Assembly (NCBI GenBank): GCA_018350325.1
Contig: JAEVLN010000005.1
Coordinates: 4,252,393-4,316,392, forward strand
Origin: Globodera rostochiensis
Lineage: Eukaryota > Nematoda > Chromadorea > Rhabditida > Heteroderidae
Length of the DNA stretch: 64,000 bases
Reading direction: 5' to 3'
Shown one piece after another: positions 35,165 through 45,802 of this stretch (position 1 is its first letter; each line of letters opens with the position of its first letter). A model generated the notes under the pieces. The model was not told the origin of the DNA. It saw nothing but the letters and a program-made list of their open reading frames with translations, and ran no database searches. Position numbers and translations under genes: made by a program.

Positions 35165-36464
35165 CTTTCCTAGGCCAAAGAATTCCGGGATCAGAAAAGA
35201 GAATACGATCAAATTTTTAAGCAGTCGTGCGAAAATACAAATTTTCAGTTGAAATTGGCCAAAGCAATACTGAAAATTAACCCAAATGAAGGAATTCGGA
35301 AAATTTGATTATTTAGTTGCAGGGTATGGAATGACCTAGAAGTTAGATTTTGTGTACCAGTCACCCCGGAGAAAATTTTCTGGGACAAAAGAATGGACGA
35401 GGATTGTTATGAGGAGACACATATTTTTGTCGGAAATTCGACCTTTTTTATTCGCCCTGGAACGAGAAATTTAAGCATATTAAGGAAAAAAGATAAAATG
35501 TGCAGAAATGGAGATCATCGCAAAAGTTCGAGAATGAAACTCAAAAGAAAATAATCCAAAACTAAATGAAAATGTTAACAAAATTTGAACCGAATACCGA
35601 AACGTTCAAAACCCACTAGAACTGAAGGCAGACGCAATTTTTAAATCCGACAATATAAGAATGGAGGAAACGATGATGGAATCTTACCATCTGCAATTTT
35701 AAGAGTCGTGCAAAAACCGTAATGATGTTATTAGTTTAATACGAGAAGAAGCAAATGAATCACTCAGAGAAAAGTATTTGGGAAAACATGGGACTGGATG
35801 GAAATGATGAAAAGCATCTCAGAAAAAGCAAAAGAAGCGATGAATAATTTAAAAGGTGTACGGGCTCGTGTCTTTGCCTGACACGGTTTCTACGTGCTAG
35901 GACTACGGGTTTTTTTAGTACGTTCGAGTGGTTCAAATAATTTTCTGAATATTTGACGCGCAATTACTTTTCGTCTCGTCACTAATTTTGTTGCAAACTC
36001 AGCAAAAAACATCTAAAACTCCCATCCTTTTCATATGAAAACAAATAGAAATTGCATATAAACCAATACATTTGAGCTAATTATTGCCCATAGAGAGGTT
36101 ATGGGGTTTATTTGTATCATTTTTTCAATTTAATTCGACCAAGAAATCCGTAAAATTGAAGGAAAAACTACGAAAACATTGTATTCAGTGTGACAAAAAA
36201 TGTCAACAAGAGCGGAAATGTCACTTTTCCTCCGGGCATTTTCATTTTGGCTATTCACCATCGATCGCCATTTTTATGAAATGATTTGCAGGAAACATAT
36301 TTACACGTCAGGGATATTGATTTGGATGAGATAATCATTAAAGAATATGATTTATTTAAGTAAATATGCCCATTTTAATTGTGGGCTGTCATTTATTACT
36401 TTTCAATAATTTTTCTCAAAGCTAAATAATATTTATTAATTGCAGAGAATATTTTGCCCAAAAA
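35165..36464. other. Intergenic; possible gene remnant and upstream module
   Basis: 35175-35310 reads for about 40 codons without a stop (REYDQIFKQSCENTNFQLKL) but matches nothing I recognise. From about 35920 the sequence is the duplicated flank also seen at 30475, leading into the upstream module of copy 8. Confidence 0.35.
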
Positions 36465-37515
36465 ATGGGAGAATTTTGGATTTTAATTTTGGTGGCATTC
36501 TTTGCAACAAATTCATTCGACAAATCCGAATCCGTAAAATTGGAACTCAAAACATTTGATGAAATATTCGGAGAAGGCTGGTGGGACAAAGGTGCAGCCG
36601 CCGAAGATTTGAAAACGCGGCGCCAACAAACTTTGGACAAAATGTCCATCATCAAATCGACCGACAGAACACCCAAATTGGACAAATTGAACCCAATTCA
36701 ACTGATCAGCTTGGACAAATTGAACCCAATTCAACTGATCAGCTTGGACAAATTGAACCCAATTCAACTGATCAGCTTGGACAAATTGAACCCAATTCAA
36801 CTGATCAGAATCCCCCTCTCACAGAGTCTGATCACTCTGATAATGCTGAAGATGAGCGAAGACGTAAAATTGTCGACAAATTCCACGCAATGAAAGACGA
36901 ATTTAAGCAAATAGGAAAATATTCGGCAAAAGAATGGACTAAAATTGAAAATGAAATTAGTACACATTTGGAAGTCAATCGCGCAAAACTATATGAATGG
37001 AAAAAAGAATTAGGCCTAAGTCGAAAAGTGTTTTATGAAAATGAAGAACGTAAACATTTAATAGAGAAATTTGATCAAAGAAAAGCCGAGTTAAAGCGGG
37101 ACGGATTCAAAAACTCTTATAAGAAAGAAATTGATGAAACTGTTGCAAAAGAGTTGGGCCTCAGTTTAAAAACAATTTACGCTTGGAAACAAAAATTTGG
37201 CCAAACCAGTGAGTATTTTGAACCAAATTTTTATAGATTTTAATTAACAATTCTTTTACAGAACCAAATAAACACTCCCACAGCGAAAAAAAAGGAATTG
37301 ATGAAACGTTATTATGAAATTAAGGACAAAAAGCCTTAAATAGTGATGCGGAAATTGTCAAAAGACTTAACATCGGCATAGCCACTTTGTATAAATGGAA
37401 AAAGCAATTTAAACGACACCAATTTGATCCAGATTTCGTCGATGGACATTCTGTGGAAGAGAATGCCGCGGTAAATGACCAAAAAATTGGAAACTCGAAT
37501 TTGGAGAGTATTTGA
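36465..37515 (+). pseudogene. Multi-HTH family copy 8, frameshifted
   Basis: Leader MGEFWILILVAFFATNS and WW segment are normal, but one C is missing in the codons for KTPAPTNF (about 36617), so the original frame enters the alternative reading of the repeat (DKLNPIQLIS). The correct frame from about 36620 carries four GQIEPNSTDQL units, HTH1 and HTH2 to the donor at 37209. In the last exon (from 37262) an extra A in GAAAAAAAAGG and later changes break HTH3. At least two independent frameshifts make this a pseudogene. Confidence 0.85.
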
Positions 37516-37519
37516 TTGG

Positions 37520-38690
37520 ATGGTCAATGATTTGAAAACACCATCACCGATTTCTTCCTATTTCTTCTGCTGGTTCGCAGCAGACGCTCTCATTTTTATT
37601 TTCATAAACTTTTGAATAATTTCAGGCGTTTCTTTAATTGATTTCCCGAACATTTGAACCAGGGGTGCTTGTATTTACGAGTTACGAGTTACGATTTTTT
37701 TTTTTGCTGTACGAGCACCCCTGATTTGAACTAACTTTTATTCATTGGTTCTCAAGGATAAATGATTCTGTAATTGCATTAGAAAGTACCTTTATGAAGT
37801 TTATCGAGGGCGCTGATGATCTCGAAGTTAACATCAGATAATCATATGACATCATATATATAATCTATGATTTTTGATCTACTATTTGGGTTTGGCAGCC
37901 CATGAACTGTGGTTTAAATTGATTCAATTGTGTGTTGTTTACATGTTCACTGGTGCTGCACGAGACCCAAAATTCTCCGATACTCGAGACTCGGTACCGA
38001 GACCGAGATTTGACCCCGAGTTGATACCAGACCGAGACTTGACCCCGATACTCGATACCGAGACCGATCCCAAAAACCCCGAGACTTTTCTCGAGTCAAT
38101 ACTCGATACGAGACTTTTTTGAAATTTTTTTTATTTTTTGGTTCAAAAATTTGGGAAATTCCAATTTTTTGCTTTAGCCAAGATTGTTAGAACTGTTTTA
38201 GTTCTTTCTAGTCTCCGGGGTTTAAATTATTTTCTTTAAATTTAATAAAATAAATTTGTGAGGGTAACAAATTACCCATTTGTGGGTATAACATTGATTC
38301 AATTTTATTTTGGGTAGTTTTTGAACCTTGGTATTTAAAAGCAATATATTCATTCAAAATCGAATTAAAGTGAACATATGTAGCAATCAATAAAACAAAA
38401 AGCATTAACCGTTAAATTATTTAATAAATGCTAATAGAAATGATAATAATAGCTGTCCACAATAAATGTCATTATAAAAATTTTCTCAACCATCCCATAA
38501 AGTTCGAACAGTTCAACCAAATGGGCATGAAAACAAATCCATAAAACTGTATATGCACAAAATAGCAAGATTTTAAAAGAAAAAAAAAACAGCTCCTATA
38601 AGGCTTGATAAAGATTTTGCCAAAAATTTAGCAGTTTTTGAGCAGTTAAAGCAGTTTTTTTGATCTCAAACTTTTTTTCCAATCATTGAC
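37520..38690. other. Intergenic; hAT-like end near 37950
   Basis: 37950-38115 holds GGTGCTGCACGAGACCC followed by CGAGACTCGGTACCGAGACC repeats, resembling one end of a hAT-like element; a related inverted piece (TCTCGAGTCTCATTCTCGG ... GAGCAGCAC) is at 33450-33498. No gene recognised. Confidence 0.4.
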
Positions 38691-38694
38691 CAAT

Positions 38695-38925
38695 CATTCC
38701 AATGTTTCCGAATTTGAGTTTCCAATTTCCTAATATTTTGTCGCGGCATTCTCTTCCACAGAAGACCATCGACATAATTTGGATGCAATTGCTGTCGTTT
38801 AAATTGCTTTTTCCATTTATACAAAGTTTTAGTTCCAATTTTCAACATTTTGGCAATGTCCTTGTCTTTAATTTAAATTTTGGTCCTTAATTTCATAATA
38901 ACGTTTCATTAATTCCTTTTGTTCG
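38695..38925 (-). pseudogene. Orphan last-exon fragment of the multi-HTH family
   Basis: On the minus strand KELMKRYYEIKDQN is followed, after a small deletion and stop, by AKMLKIGTKTLYKWKKQFKR and a frameshifted tail. Only the HTH3 exon is represented. Confidence 0.8.
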
Positions 38926-39164
38926 TTATGGTTATGATAAATGTTGCGATTAAATGAAAATTCTTACGATTTTATTAAAAAAATTTGTCCATTTTCGATA
39001 ACTGAAATGGTGAAAAAAACTAATTCTTTATGCAAATATTTAGAATTTAAATGCTCCTTAATTTCTCGCTATTTTTTGACACCAAGACAGAAAAATGGAT
39101 TTCAATTTTTTTTAACAAAATTGCTAATTTTTGTAAAAATTTCCCTTGCGGCGCCTATCGGCAC

Positions 39165-39291
39165 CAGGGATGTGCTCTGTTCTGTTCTGGTTTTCTGATT
39201 TACCAGAATTTCTGGTCGTTTTGGGCACCGGAATTCTGTTTTCTGATTTCTGTTTTCTGGTTTTTAAAAAGTCGACCAGAGCACATCCCTG
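39165..39291. mobile_element. Short hAT-like MITE inside a hairpin repeat
   Basis: 127 bp with ends CAGGGATGTGCTCTG and complement. The flanking 8-mers ATCGGCAC (39157-39164) and ATCGGCAG (39292-39299) match at 7 of 8 positions. Subterminal repeats are of CTGGTTTTCTG type. The target is the loop/stem of the GATA-loop hairpin (GCGGCGCCTATCGGCA on the left, CGCCGG-like on the right). Confidence 0.75.
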
Positions 39292-39299
39292 ATCGGCAG

Positions 39300-39987
39300 C
39301 GCCGGTTATCCTCCATTTTGGCTGCAACTCTCTTAACAAATTGAGTCAAAAATTCAGAAATTTATCGCAATTCACTATTATTTACTAACTTATCTCGGCG
39401 CCAATGATAGATTTTTTCCGTAACACATTTTAATTTTGAAAATTTTTTAAAAAAATATTTGACACCTACAATTTTGGAGAACATTTTTTAAAAAGTCCCG
39501 ACGCCGACCGATTTGGGTAACACTCCCCGACCCAGACTGATTGATTAAGGAAAAATATTTATGAGATGTCATGTCATTGAATATTGATTTGGCCCCGGTT
39601 CAAAAGGCTTAGCAAAAATATTAATGAAATGTAATCAATATTAATTTGGACCCAGTTCAAAAGGCTTAGCAAAAATATTAACAAATGTAAAGAATATTGA
39701 TTTGGCCCCGGTTCAAAATAAAAAAAATCATTTATGTGAATGCCCATTTCAATTGTGGCTGTCTTTATTACTTTCCATTTCAATGATTTTAAGTCAAAGC
39801 TGCATAATATTTATTAATATTATAAATTGATAATATTTATTATTTTTTTAATTTAAGAAAATTTTGACAGAAATTCATTAACACAAAAATAATTGACAAA
39901 TTATTCCATATCGAATTGTTTAAATTATATAAATTTTGGAATTTTATATAAATCTCTCTAAATTCAGAAGGTTTTCGCCCAAATAAA
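39300..39987. promoter_or_regulatory. Upstream module of copy 9
   Basis: Three repeats of TTGATTTGG(C/A)CCCGGTTCAA (about 39585-39715) are followed by ATTTATGTGAATGCCCATTT, GTGGCTGTC and AT-rich sequence. It ends in AAATTCAG (39960-39967) about 20 nt before the ATG, in the context CAAATAAAATGG. The same order precedes copies 4-6, 10 and 12 and, inverted, copy 13. AAATTCAG fits a nematode splice or trans-splice acceptor; promoter activity is inferred only from conservation. Confidence 0.45.
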
Positions 39988-41327
39988 ATGGGAGAATTTT
40001 GGATTTTAATTTTGGTAGCATTCTCTGCAACAAATTCACTCGACAAAGCCGAATCCGTACAATTATTTGATGAAATATTCGGAGAAGGCTGGTGGGACAA
40101 TGACAAAGCCGAAGAATGGCATAAATTAACGCTTGAACACAATTTTCTTCACCAAATCGACCGGCAGAACACCCAAATTGGACAAATTGAACCCAATTCA
40201 ACTGATCAGAATTCTCCTATTACAGAGTCTGATCACTCTGAACAAATTGAACCCAATTCAACTGATCAGCTTGGACAAATTGAACCCAATTTAACTCATC
40301 AGAGTCCTCCTCTCACAGAGTCTGATCACTCTGGACAAATTGAACCCAATTCAACTGATCAGAATCCTCCTCTCACAGAGTCTGATCACTCTGTACAAAT
40401 TAAACCCAATTCAACTGATCAGAATCCCCCTCTCACAGAGTCTGATCACTCTAAACAAATTGATGAAATATTCGGTGAAGGATGGTGGGACAATGACAAA
40501 GCCAAAGAATGGAATAAATTAACGCTTGAACACAATTTTCTTCACCAAATCGACCGGCAGAACACCCAAATTGGAAAAATTGAACCCAATTCAACTGATC
40601 AGAATTCTCCTATTACAGAGTCTGATCACTCTGAACAAATTGAACCCAATTCAACTGATCAGAATCCTCCACTCACAGAGTCTGATCACTCTGATAATGC
40701 CAAAAATAGTGAACAACAAAGCAATACAATGGAAGAAATTACTTCAAACGAAAAACGTAAAATAATCGACAAATTCCACGCAATTAAAGACGAATTTAAG
40801 CAAATTGGAAAATATTCGGCAAAAGAATGGGCTACAATTGAAATGAAAATTGCTAAACATTTAAAAGTCAGTCGCATAAAAATATATAAATGGAAAAAAG
40901 AATTTGGCTTAACTCAAAGAAAAAATCCAAAAAATGCGAGAAAAAATTTAATAGAGAAATTTGATCAAATGAAAGCCGAGTTAAAGCGGGCCGGATTCAA
41001 AAATTCTTATAAAAACAAAATTGATGAAACTGTCGCAAAAGTGTTGGGCCTCAGTTTTGTAACAATTTACAAATGGAAACGAAAACTTGGCCAAACTAGT
41101 GAGTTTTTCGGGCCCAATTTTATTATTTATTTATTTTAATTTAAAATTTTACAGAATCAAAACATAAACACTCCGACATCGAAAAAAAGGAATTAATGAA
41201 ACGTTATTATGAAATTAAGGACCAAAATTCCAAAATTAGAGATGCGGACATTGCAAAAATGTTGAAAATTGGAAGAGAAACTTTGATTAGATGGAAAAAG
41301 CAATTTAAACGACAGCAATCCATTTAA
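39988..41327 (+). CDS. Secreted multi-HTH repeat protein, copy 9 (427 aa, two WW modules)
   Basis: Exons 39988-41098 and 41155-41327, phase-1 intron of 56 nt. The leader MGEFWILILVAFSATNS is followed by a WW segment of a second type (GWWDNDKAEEWHKLTLEHN), a run of NST units alternating with PPLTESDHS spacers, and then a second complete WW segment plus NST run: an internal duplication of about 125 residues. HTH1 is AKHLKVSRIKIYKWKKEFGL, HTH2 TVAKVLGLSFVTIYKWKRKL, HTH3 AKMLKIGREtLIRWKKQFKR. A small deletion puts a stop just after FKRQQSI, so the usual Ser/Asn-rich tail is lost. Otherwise open. Confidence 0.78.
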
Positions 41328-41469
41328 TCGATTCTGTGGAAGAGAATGCCGCGGCAAATGTTTAGGAAATTGGGAACTCGAATTCGGGGAGTATTTGAAT
41401 GAATGGCCAATGCACGTTTTTGTCGACAACCCAAAAAAATGGGACCCCTCACACAATTGTAATTATAAT

Positions 41470-41645
41470 CTACTTTTCCACGGAGGATTCTGATCAGTTG
41501 AATTGGGTTCAATTTGTCCAGAGTGATCAGACCCTGTGAGAGGAGGATTCTGATCAGTTGAATTGGGTTCAATTGGTCCAAGTTGGGTGTTCTGTCGGTC
41601 GATTTGTCCAAGCTGGGTGTTCTGCTTTGGATTATTAATTTTTTT
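41470..41645. repeat. Inverted fragment of the NST repeat
   Basis: The minus strand carries two GQIEPNSTDQN-type units with the SDHS spacer and a further partial unit, directly downstream of copy 9 and in the opposite orientation. No other part of the gene is present. Confidence 0.8.
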
Positions 41646-41699
41646 GGGGACAATTTGACCTTTTAATTTAAATGTTTGGCGTTTTGTTGGTGTCCCTTC

Positions 41700-42193
41700 T
41701 GACCTCCAATTTTCCTTGTTTTTCTCATATCTTTTTTACGTGTTTTTGTCAATCGCCGTCGTTTTAATTTTAATCGCATTGCTTAATAAATAATTTGTCG
41801 CGTGAGCTGATCGCGAGTGCTTTGGGTAAGTAAAATAGTGTCGACAACAAAGATTTTCTCACATGGCGCTCCCGGGAGAGGGTGAGTAGTGCAACGTCTT
41901 TTTGTGATATCGGAAACCGTTGTCGAATTCACGAGCAATCGAATATAAAAATTTTTCGGGATTTTCGTAAATTAAGCGACGCCGCTAGTGCAATATCCAG
42001 GCAATACTTTGTACTGATAATTGTAGCTGTGGGACAAAGCCGTCGTCGGTGCTATATCTATGAGATATTTTGTACCTTTGTTGCTGGCAAAATGTATCTA
42101 GGTGATATTATTTTGCGTCCTCCAGTGCAAAAGCAGCTTCGAGAAGCAGCATCGTGCTCCGTCGGTCCGCTGCGAAAGTGCAAAAGAGATCGA
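41700..42193. other. No gene recognised
   Basis: Less AT-rich than its surroundings. Open stretches exist but show no domain I recognise. Confidence 0.35.
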
Positions 42194-42201
42194 CCCGTGG
42201 T

Positions 42202-43875
42202 CAGAGCTGGGCGAAATTTCGTTTCGTTTCGTGTTTTTCGTTATTTTTTAGGCGTTTCGTGTTTCGTTTCGTTTCGTAGAATTTTAGCCGTTTCGTTTCG
42301 TGTTTCGTAAATGGAATTTTTTTTGTTTCGTTTTGTTTCGCGTTTCGTTAAGGACGATTTTAACGAAAAAACCACGAAAAAGCACCCCTAAAGATTGAGG
42401 TTTTTGATCAAAATTCCACTCAAGTGGTGGTGTAGTGGTTAGTGTTTGGAGTTGTAGGTGACGCTTGGGTTCAGATCCTCTACTGTGTAAATGATTTTTT
42501 CCTATTTCGCTGAACATTTATGGCTATATATAAACAATAGGGTTGGACAAGAACGGGTATCCGGAACCGGAACCGGGACCGGTATCCGGGTGTTTTGGGC
42601 AAATTATCCGCGACCGGTATCCGGTTGTTTTGGGCAAAATTATCCGGGACCGGTATCCGGGTGTGCAGGATCCGGGATACCCGGTATCCGGGGGTTGGAT
42701 CCGGGCGGGTTAAGCACCCCTAATGGTGGTATTTTTTCGGAGAGATTTTTTTGATGGTGTTAGCGCTAGTAAAATTTTTGAATTAAAGCTTTAAATAGAC
42801 TTAGAAGACCGCTGAAAAAAAGACAACCTTCAAAATTTTTTTAAATAAATACTATTGCAAAAAATATTTATTAAAATAAATGATTTTAAAAAAATATTTT
42901 TTTATTTCATTTGAAAATTTTTCCGTTTCCATTGTTTTGGCCCTTTTTGTTTTCTGTTAAAAAATATTTCCGTTTTCCGTTTTTAAAAAATAATTTTATT
43001 CTGGGCACGCTTTGACCGTAGCCTGATTTAGATGAAGAAGAGTTATTGACAAATGGAATTAACTACCAACTTAATTGAATTTGATTTTATTCGTTTATTT
43101 ACTTTTTGTCAAAAATTGCGTGAAATTTGATTTTTTATAAAATTTTAATTGATTATTTTCAAAAATTGAAAATTATCCGGTATCCGGACGGATATCCGGC
43201 TGTAAATTACTATTCGGTACCGGTATCCGGGTGTCAAGGAACCGGTGGAACCGCCATCCGGGGGACCCGGATAATATTCGGTCTTGTCCAACCCTAATAA
43301 ACAATTATAAAAATTCTTTTAATTTTCCCATTTTTTAAGAACATTTAGATCACAATTCACAAGTTTTTCATTTTATTTTGATTATAGGCGGGCCCCTTTT
43401 GTTTTGCAACATTCGTAATTTTAGACCAATTTTCTTAACAAATCTTTTTTAATTTTTTCCCCCGGCCTCCTCCCATTCCAAGAACAAAAATTACCGTATT
43501 TTAAAATATTGGTTGAAAATCTTTTAACAAATTGAGTCAAAAATTCAAAATTTTCTCGGCGGCGCCTATCGGCACCGCCGACCCACCCGTGCCGTAGAAT
43601 GTTAAAAAACTTGTTTTCTTGAAAAAGCACAGAAATGCAGAAAACTAGTCAAACATAATTTAAAAAAAAAATTATTTCGTTGGGTTTTATTTCGTGTTTC
43701 GTTACTTTTTGGGCGTTTCGTGTTTCGTTTCGTTTCGTAGAATTTTAGCCGTTTCGTTTCGTCTTCGTTAAATGGAATTTTTTTTGTTTCGTTTCGTTTC
43801 GCGTTTCGTTAATTGAAAAAAAAAAATTTTCGTTTCGTTTCGTCGGAAAAAAAATTTGAGTTTCGCCCAGCTCTG
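42202..43875. mobile_element. hAT-like element, TTTCG core, inserted in a tRNA-like gene
   Basis: Ends CAGAGCTGGGCGAAATTTCG and complement; perfect duplication CCCGTGGT (42194-42201, 43876-43883). Ends are long TTTCGTTTCGT tracts. Inside are a tRNA-like box (42425-42480), the nested element at 42538-43296 and the GATA-loop hairpin (43557-43580). No transposase. The duplicated 8-mer belongs to the acceptor stem of the tRNA-like sequence to its right. Confidence 0.87.
42538..43296. mobile_element. hAT-like element, GGTATCCGG core, nested
   Basis: 759 bp from TAGGGTTGGACAAGAACGGG to the complement of TAGGGTTGGACAAGACCG, with the perfect duplication ATAAACAA (42530-42537, 43297-43304). Subterminal tracts are ACCGGTATCCGG repeats; the interior is AT-rich. 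It lies inside the TTTCG-core element and so inserted later. Confidence 0.87.
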
Positions 43876-43943
43876 CCCGTGGTAGCACTCGAACCCACGG
43901 CTTTCAAATCCGTGGAATGCTCTCACCACTGAGCTACACGGGC
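43876..43943 (-). ncRNA. tRNA-like sequence interrupted by a hAT element
   Basis: Minus strand: acceptor GCCCGTG pairs with CACGGG(T), the D arm is GCTC AGTGGTGA GAGC with a perfect A box (TAGCTCAGTGG), and the T-arm/B box is GGTTCGAGTGC. The anticodon region (CCACGGATTTGAAAGCCGTGG) folds only with a 9-nt loop, and the whole is about 70 nt, so a normal tRNA identity cannot be given. The insertion at 42202-43875 duplicated CCCGTGGT, leaving the 3' end of the original at 42193. Probably a tRNA-derived repeat or tRNA pseudogene. Confidence 0.45.
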
Positions 43944-43993
43944 ACACTTTGCGCTCCCCTCTATCTCACTAGCTGAAAAGAGGGCTCTCTTCC

Positions 43994-44240
43994 CGGTACA
44001 CATCACTTCAGTGCCCACACTTCAGTGCCGCACACTTCAGTGCCCACACTTCAGTGCCGGACACTTCAGTGCCGCACACTTCAGTGCCCACACTTCAGTG
44101 CCGGACACTTCAGTGCCGCACACTTCAGTGCCCACACTTTAGTGCCGGACACTTTAGTGCCGGACACTTCAGTGCCGGACACTTCAGTGCCAGCACTTAA
44201 AAAGGCTATAACTTTTTTTAAACTCAACCATATCAAACTC
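43994..44240. mobile_element. Single MULE-type end, CACTTCAGTGCC variant
   Basis: Starts CGGTACACATCACTTCAG, then about 12 copies of CACTTCAGTGCC(G), and ends with AGCACTTAAAAAGGCTATAA, the inner border also found at 28780. A matching right end is missing. The motif differs from CGGTTCAGTGCC by the same substitution in essentially every unit. Confidence 0.75.
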
Positions 44241-44349
44241 AGTCACTGTCGAAATCAGTCACTGTCGAGATTACATAGCACTATAAGACACCATTACCAT
44301 TTTTTATTTAAGGACTTTTTATTTTACAAAATTTAAGTTCAATATTTTT

Positions 44350-44715
44350 TCCTACCAACCAGACTCAGTTGGACAGACTCAGTTGGCCACCAGACTCAGT
44401 TGGCCAGACTCAGTCGGCCAGACTCAGTTGGCCCAGACTCAGTTGGCCAGACTCAGTTGGGCCGTTCCCCTTTGAGAGAGGCGCAGGCCCCTACTGCACG
44501 CCGCTTCCTTCAGGCATTACAGCAGTCAGCATGCGCCGCCAGCAACCCCAAAACGAGCTATTTGACACGGAGACGCGCTCACATTTGCGGGAAGAAGATG
44601 TAGCATTGAACCTCGCCGAAATGCACAACTTGCTCGAGCAACGCCGTTTTTAGAAGAAGAGCGGGAGGCAGCGGTACAGCAAAAGCTCGTCCAATTCCGG
44701 CAGTAGCCCAAAATT
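44350..44715 (+). pseudogene. CAGACTCAGTTGGCC repeat and unidentified coding remnant
   Basis: 44350-44465 has about eight CAGACTCAGTTGGCC units. It is followed by a coding-like stretch (ETRSHLREEDVALNLAEMHN, LLEQRRF), then a one-base shift after which LEEEREAAVQQKLVQF continues. The helical, Glu-rich composition suggests a coiled-coil exon, but I do not recognise it and the frame is broken. Confidence 0.3.
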
Positions 44716-44719
44716 TGGA

Positions 44720-45802
44720 GGAAAATTCGATAACTCGCGAAAGGGCACATAACGGCAGCGTCGGACAATGAGAAGCTAACTCTGTCCGGGTATTCAGTAC
44801 AAACACCAGCCGCTCTTTAAAACTCATTTATTTCCCCAAAAGCCCAAAATGCAACCAATATAAGGAAAAGGGAATCAACGTCCACAAATATCAAACTTGA
44901 AGGCATCCCAAAATAAATCAACAACAATGAAGAAATAAATATCCAAAATAAGACAAACCCAAAAAAATATGAACGCCCGAAAATTGGAAGATAATATAAT
45001 ATGAGCGAGGCCCCACCATTTTACGGAATGCATCAGTGGGTGCCGCCGCCATGGGTTGGCGACCAAAGAGCGTATAGGGAGCTTCGGAGTTTTCGGGGAT
45101 GGGCAAACCGGGGAACGGTGACGGGGATGAGAATGGCCATGTATCCCCGATTCCCCCCCCCCCCCCCCCCCTCCCGGGGACCAACTCTGGTTTTGAGAGA
45201 TTGCGGTTTAAGAATATCAGCATTCCGACTTATTCCTGTTCTGTGGCAGGTTTTTGGATCAGTTTGAAGGGGGGTCGGCGGTGCCAATAGGCGCCGCCGA
45301 GAAATTTCGCATTTTTAATGGGATTTGTTATGAAAAAAGGGTCCAAAAAATGCATCGCGGAAGGGCGAAGATGCTCGAGATTTATAATTATTAATGAAAT
45401 GTAAGCAATATTAATTTGGACCCAGTTCAAAAAATATATTTATGAGATGTCTGGGAATTTTGATTTGGCCCCGGTTCAAAAGGCTTAGCAAAAATATTAA
45501 TTAAATGTCAGGAATATTGATTTGGCCCCGGTTCAAAATAAAAAATACATTTATGTGAATGCCCATTTCAATTGTGGCTGTCTTTATTACTTTCCATTTC
45601 AATGATTTTAAGTCAAAGCTGCATAATATTTATTAATATTAAAAATTGTTCATTTATTATTTTTTAATTTAAGAAAATTTTGACAGAAATTCATCAACAC
45701 AAAAATAATTGACAATTATTACATATCGAATTGTTTAAATTATATAAATTTTGGAATTTTATATAAATCTCTCTAAATTCAGAAGTTTTTCGCCCAAATA
45801 AA
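44720..45802. other. Spacer, hairpin and upstream module of copy 10
   Basis: A poly-C run at about 45151-45172, one AATA-loop hairpin (45276-45299), and from about 45400 the upstream module (two CCCGGTTCAA/CCCAGTTCAA blocks, AAATTCAG at 45776-45783) leading to copy 10. No other gene seen. Confidence 0.45.

Noticed and set aside
36513..36893. Frames with MNWVQFVQADQL or DKLNPIQLIS repeats
   Set aside because: They are antisense and shifted readings of the NST repeat; the true frame is GQIEPNSTDQ.
41882..42310. 142-codon plus-strand frame
   Set aside because: No recognisable domain, no splice signals, and its 3' part enters the TTTCG tract of a hAT-like element.
43876..43943. Functional tRNA call
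   Set aside because: The acceptor, D and T arms fit, but the anticodon arm has a 9-nt loop and the 3' end is displaced by an insertion; kept only as tRNA-like.
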